Below are positions 5,233-6,092 of a stretch of 6,092 nucleotides of DNA, piece after piece. Source of the stretch: an uncultured Collinsella sp. (GTDB taxonomy: Bacteria; Actinomycetota; Coriobacteriia; Coriobacteriales; Coriobacteriaceae); assembly GCA_900764025.1 (NCBI GenBank), contig CAAFMM010000050.1, forward strand, positions 1 through 6,092, given 5' to 3'. Position 1 is the first letter of the stretch; each line of letters opens with the position of its first letter. The notes beneath the pieces were generated by a model. That model had not been told where the DNA came from and did no database searches. It saw only the letters and a list, made by a program, of their open reading frames with translations. A program made the position numbers and the translations under genes.

Positions 5233-5502
5233 ATGGACAACAACACTTTGCTATTCCAGGGTAAGGGTTCGGGCAGGTTTAAAGACGTCAAGATCTACCC
5301 TAATCGCATTGAGGTACTCAAGAAGGGCACTTTCGGCGGCAAGCACACCGAGATTGTCTACCTTAAGGACATCACGGGGGTCAGCAGGATCAAGGGCCGC
5401 GACGTTTTTCTGCGCAACAGGCTGTTGACTGCCTGTGTCTTTAGCCTGAGCAGCCGCTCCCAGGCTCAGGAATTCGTCAACGTGCTGAACATAGTGATGT
5501 AG
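5233..5502 (+). CDS. small bacterial PH-like (DUF4429-type) domain protein
   Basis: An 89-aa protein. Two in-frame ATGs lie at 5227 and 5233; GGGGAG (5219-5224) is 8 bases from the second and only 2 from the first, so 5233 is chosen. The whole protein resembles one bacterial PH-like domain: a L-L-F-Q-G-K-G-S-G-R strand, a V-K-I-Y-P-N-R-I-E-V-L-K-K strand, then I-V-Y-L-K-D-I-T-G-V, the typical beta-hairpin core in which these domains carry a YxDI pattern, and a final F-S-L-S-S-R-S-Q-A-Q-E-F-V-N-V-L-N helix. There is no signal peptide or membrane helix. In other bacteria such domains are often joined to SHOCT; here SHOCT is in a separate gene upstream on the same strand. The function of the family is not established; a scaffold or oligomeric role is inferred. 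The next gene is convergent. Confidence 0.78.
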   Translation: MDNNTLLFQGKGSGRFKDVKIYPNRIEVLKKGTFGGKHTEIVYLKDITGVSRIKGRDVFLRNRLLTACVFSLSSRSQAQEFVNVLNIVM

Positions 5503-5527
5503 CCTATGGCGGCGTTCGGGCCAAGGT

Positions 5528-5567
5528 AAAAATCGGGGGCACAGAACGGTGTCCTACGCTCCCGATT
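5528..5567 (-). terminator. intrinsic terminator of the minus-strand surface-protein gene
   Basis: On the minus strand a 7-bp perfect stem (5567-5561 with 5537-5531) encloses a second, imperfect stem (GGACAC-type with one G-T pair) and is followed by TTTTT (5532-5528). It starts 29 bases after the TAG at 5599-5597. On the plus strand the stem has no T run behind it, so it should work mainly for the minus strand, although it may also slow transcription from the PH-like gene. Confidence 0.7.
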
Positions 5568-5596
5568 GAGTCGATGTGTTTAAAAGGCCGGCTTGC

Positions 5597-6091
5597 CTAT
5601 TCGCTAGCGCCTTCGCTGTCTTCGCGGTCACTGGCAAGCTTTGCCGCGCCAGCGACCGTTGTCGCCACGGCGGCAGCGGCGAGCCCGGCGGCGATACCAG
5701 AGCCGTCGCCCGTGTCGGCGAGTTTTCCGCCCGAGTCCTTGCTCTTGTTGCCGCCGCCGTTCTTGTCGGCGCCGTCTGCGTTGGAACCCGTGCCGCTGCC
5801 GGTGCCGCCTGCACTGCCCGAGGCCGCTACGGTAAAGCTTACGGCTCCATCGCTGGCGAGCATGTAGTTCTGTGCCGCGTCGCCCAAAAGGTCTTTCGCG
5901 CGCACCCAGTACGTCCCTGCGGCAAATGTTTCGCCCTCGGCCATTGCCGTGCCCGGAGCGCCGTTCGCGTCGTGCACAAACTCGAGCTGGGCCGTGCAGG
6001 CATCGGTTTCGAGCTTGCCCTCGAGTGATGCCGCAATCTTGGCGCGCACGTCTTCGCCGGCCTTAAGGCCTTCGAGTCCCTCAAAATGGGG
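5597..6091 (-). CDS. cell-wall-anchored surface protein, C-terminal part (LADTG signal)
   Basis: The frame is open to the window edge and ends with TAG at 5599-5597; 164 residues are visible and the N-terminus is missing. A GTG at 6049-6047 exists but upstream codons continue sensibly (E-G-L-K-A-G-E-D-V-R-A-K), so it is not the start. About residues 1-90 look like the end of an extracellular beta domain: a T-A-Q-L-E-F-V-H-D-A-N-G strand, a G-T-Y-W-V-R-A-K-D strand and a G-A-V-S-F-T-V strand. Next comes a Gly/Ser/Asn/Lys-rich spacer that would cross the wall, then LADTGD, an Ala-rich hydrophobic stretch (about 20 residues) and a charged tail, S-D-R-E-D-S-E. This order is that of a sortase substrate, with LADTG in place of LPXTG. 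The tail is short on Lys/Arg and rich in acidic residues, which is unusual. The protein is presumably secreted and linked to peptidoglycan; the ligand is unknown. Confidence 0.8.
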   Translation of the reverse strand, partial: PHFEGLEGLKAGEDVRAKIAASLEGKLETDACTAQLEFVHDANGAPGTAMAEGETFAAGTYWVRAKDLLGDAAQNYMLASDGAVSFTVAASGSAGGTGSGTGSNADGADKNGGGNKSKDSGGKLADTGDGSGIAAGLAAAAVATTVAGAAKLASDREDSEGASE

Positions 6092-6092
6092 C

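Overview
The window reads as part of a chromosome from a high-GC Gram-positive bacterium. A Coriobacteriia member (Collinsella-like) is my best guess. The reasons are G/C-rich third codon positions in most genes, strong GGAGG-type ribosome binding sites, a clostridial/actinobacterial-type formate--tetrahydrofolate ligase tail, a PASTA-like membrane protein with actinobacterial-style T-x-V tail motifs, and a surface protein with a variant LPXTG signal (LADTG). The taxon is an inference, not a database result.

Layout. (1) 1-151: the last 49 codons of fhs on the plus strand, followed by a strong intrinsic terminator (177-212). (2) 331-1275, plus: a single-pass membrane protein with a Pro/Gln/Tyr/Ser-rich cytoplasmic tail, one PASTA-like extracytoplasmic domain and a short heptad-repeat C-terminus. 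(3) 1288-2469, minus, convergent with it: a cation diffusion facilitator (CDF) metal exporter whose site residues suggest manganese. (4) 2470-2687: a divergent promoter region with two inverted repeats. (5) 2688-4024, plus: a protein with two zinc ribbons whose frame is broken by an apparent one-base deletion in an A tract at 3621-3624. (6) 4140-4607, plus: a small protein ending in a SHOCT helix pair, noticeably richer in A/T than its neighbours. (7) 4612-4674: a nested perfect inverted repeat. (8) 4702-5142, minus: a decayed locus. It has a helix-turn-helix (excisionase/MerR-like) gene whose best start is CTG and which carries an in-frame TGA, and just upstream a 33-codon ORF whose stop overlaps that gene's ribosome binding site. 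(9) 5233-5502, plus: an 89-aa bacterial PH-like (DUF4429-type) protein. (10) 5528-5567: an intrinsic terminator for the minus strand. (11) 5597 to the window edge, minus: the C-terminal part of a cell-wall-anchored surface protein.

The genes do not form one operon; strands alternate and most genes have their own leader. The most notable points are the decayed HTH gene, which no simple ATG-to-stop search would show; the frameshifted zinc-ribbon gene; and the pairing of a SHOCT protein and a PH-like protein, domains often found fused, on either side of the decayed locus. I found no CRISPR array, tRNA, rRNA, transposase or clear riboswitch. No defence or biosynthetic system is evident.
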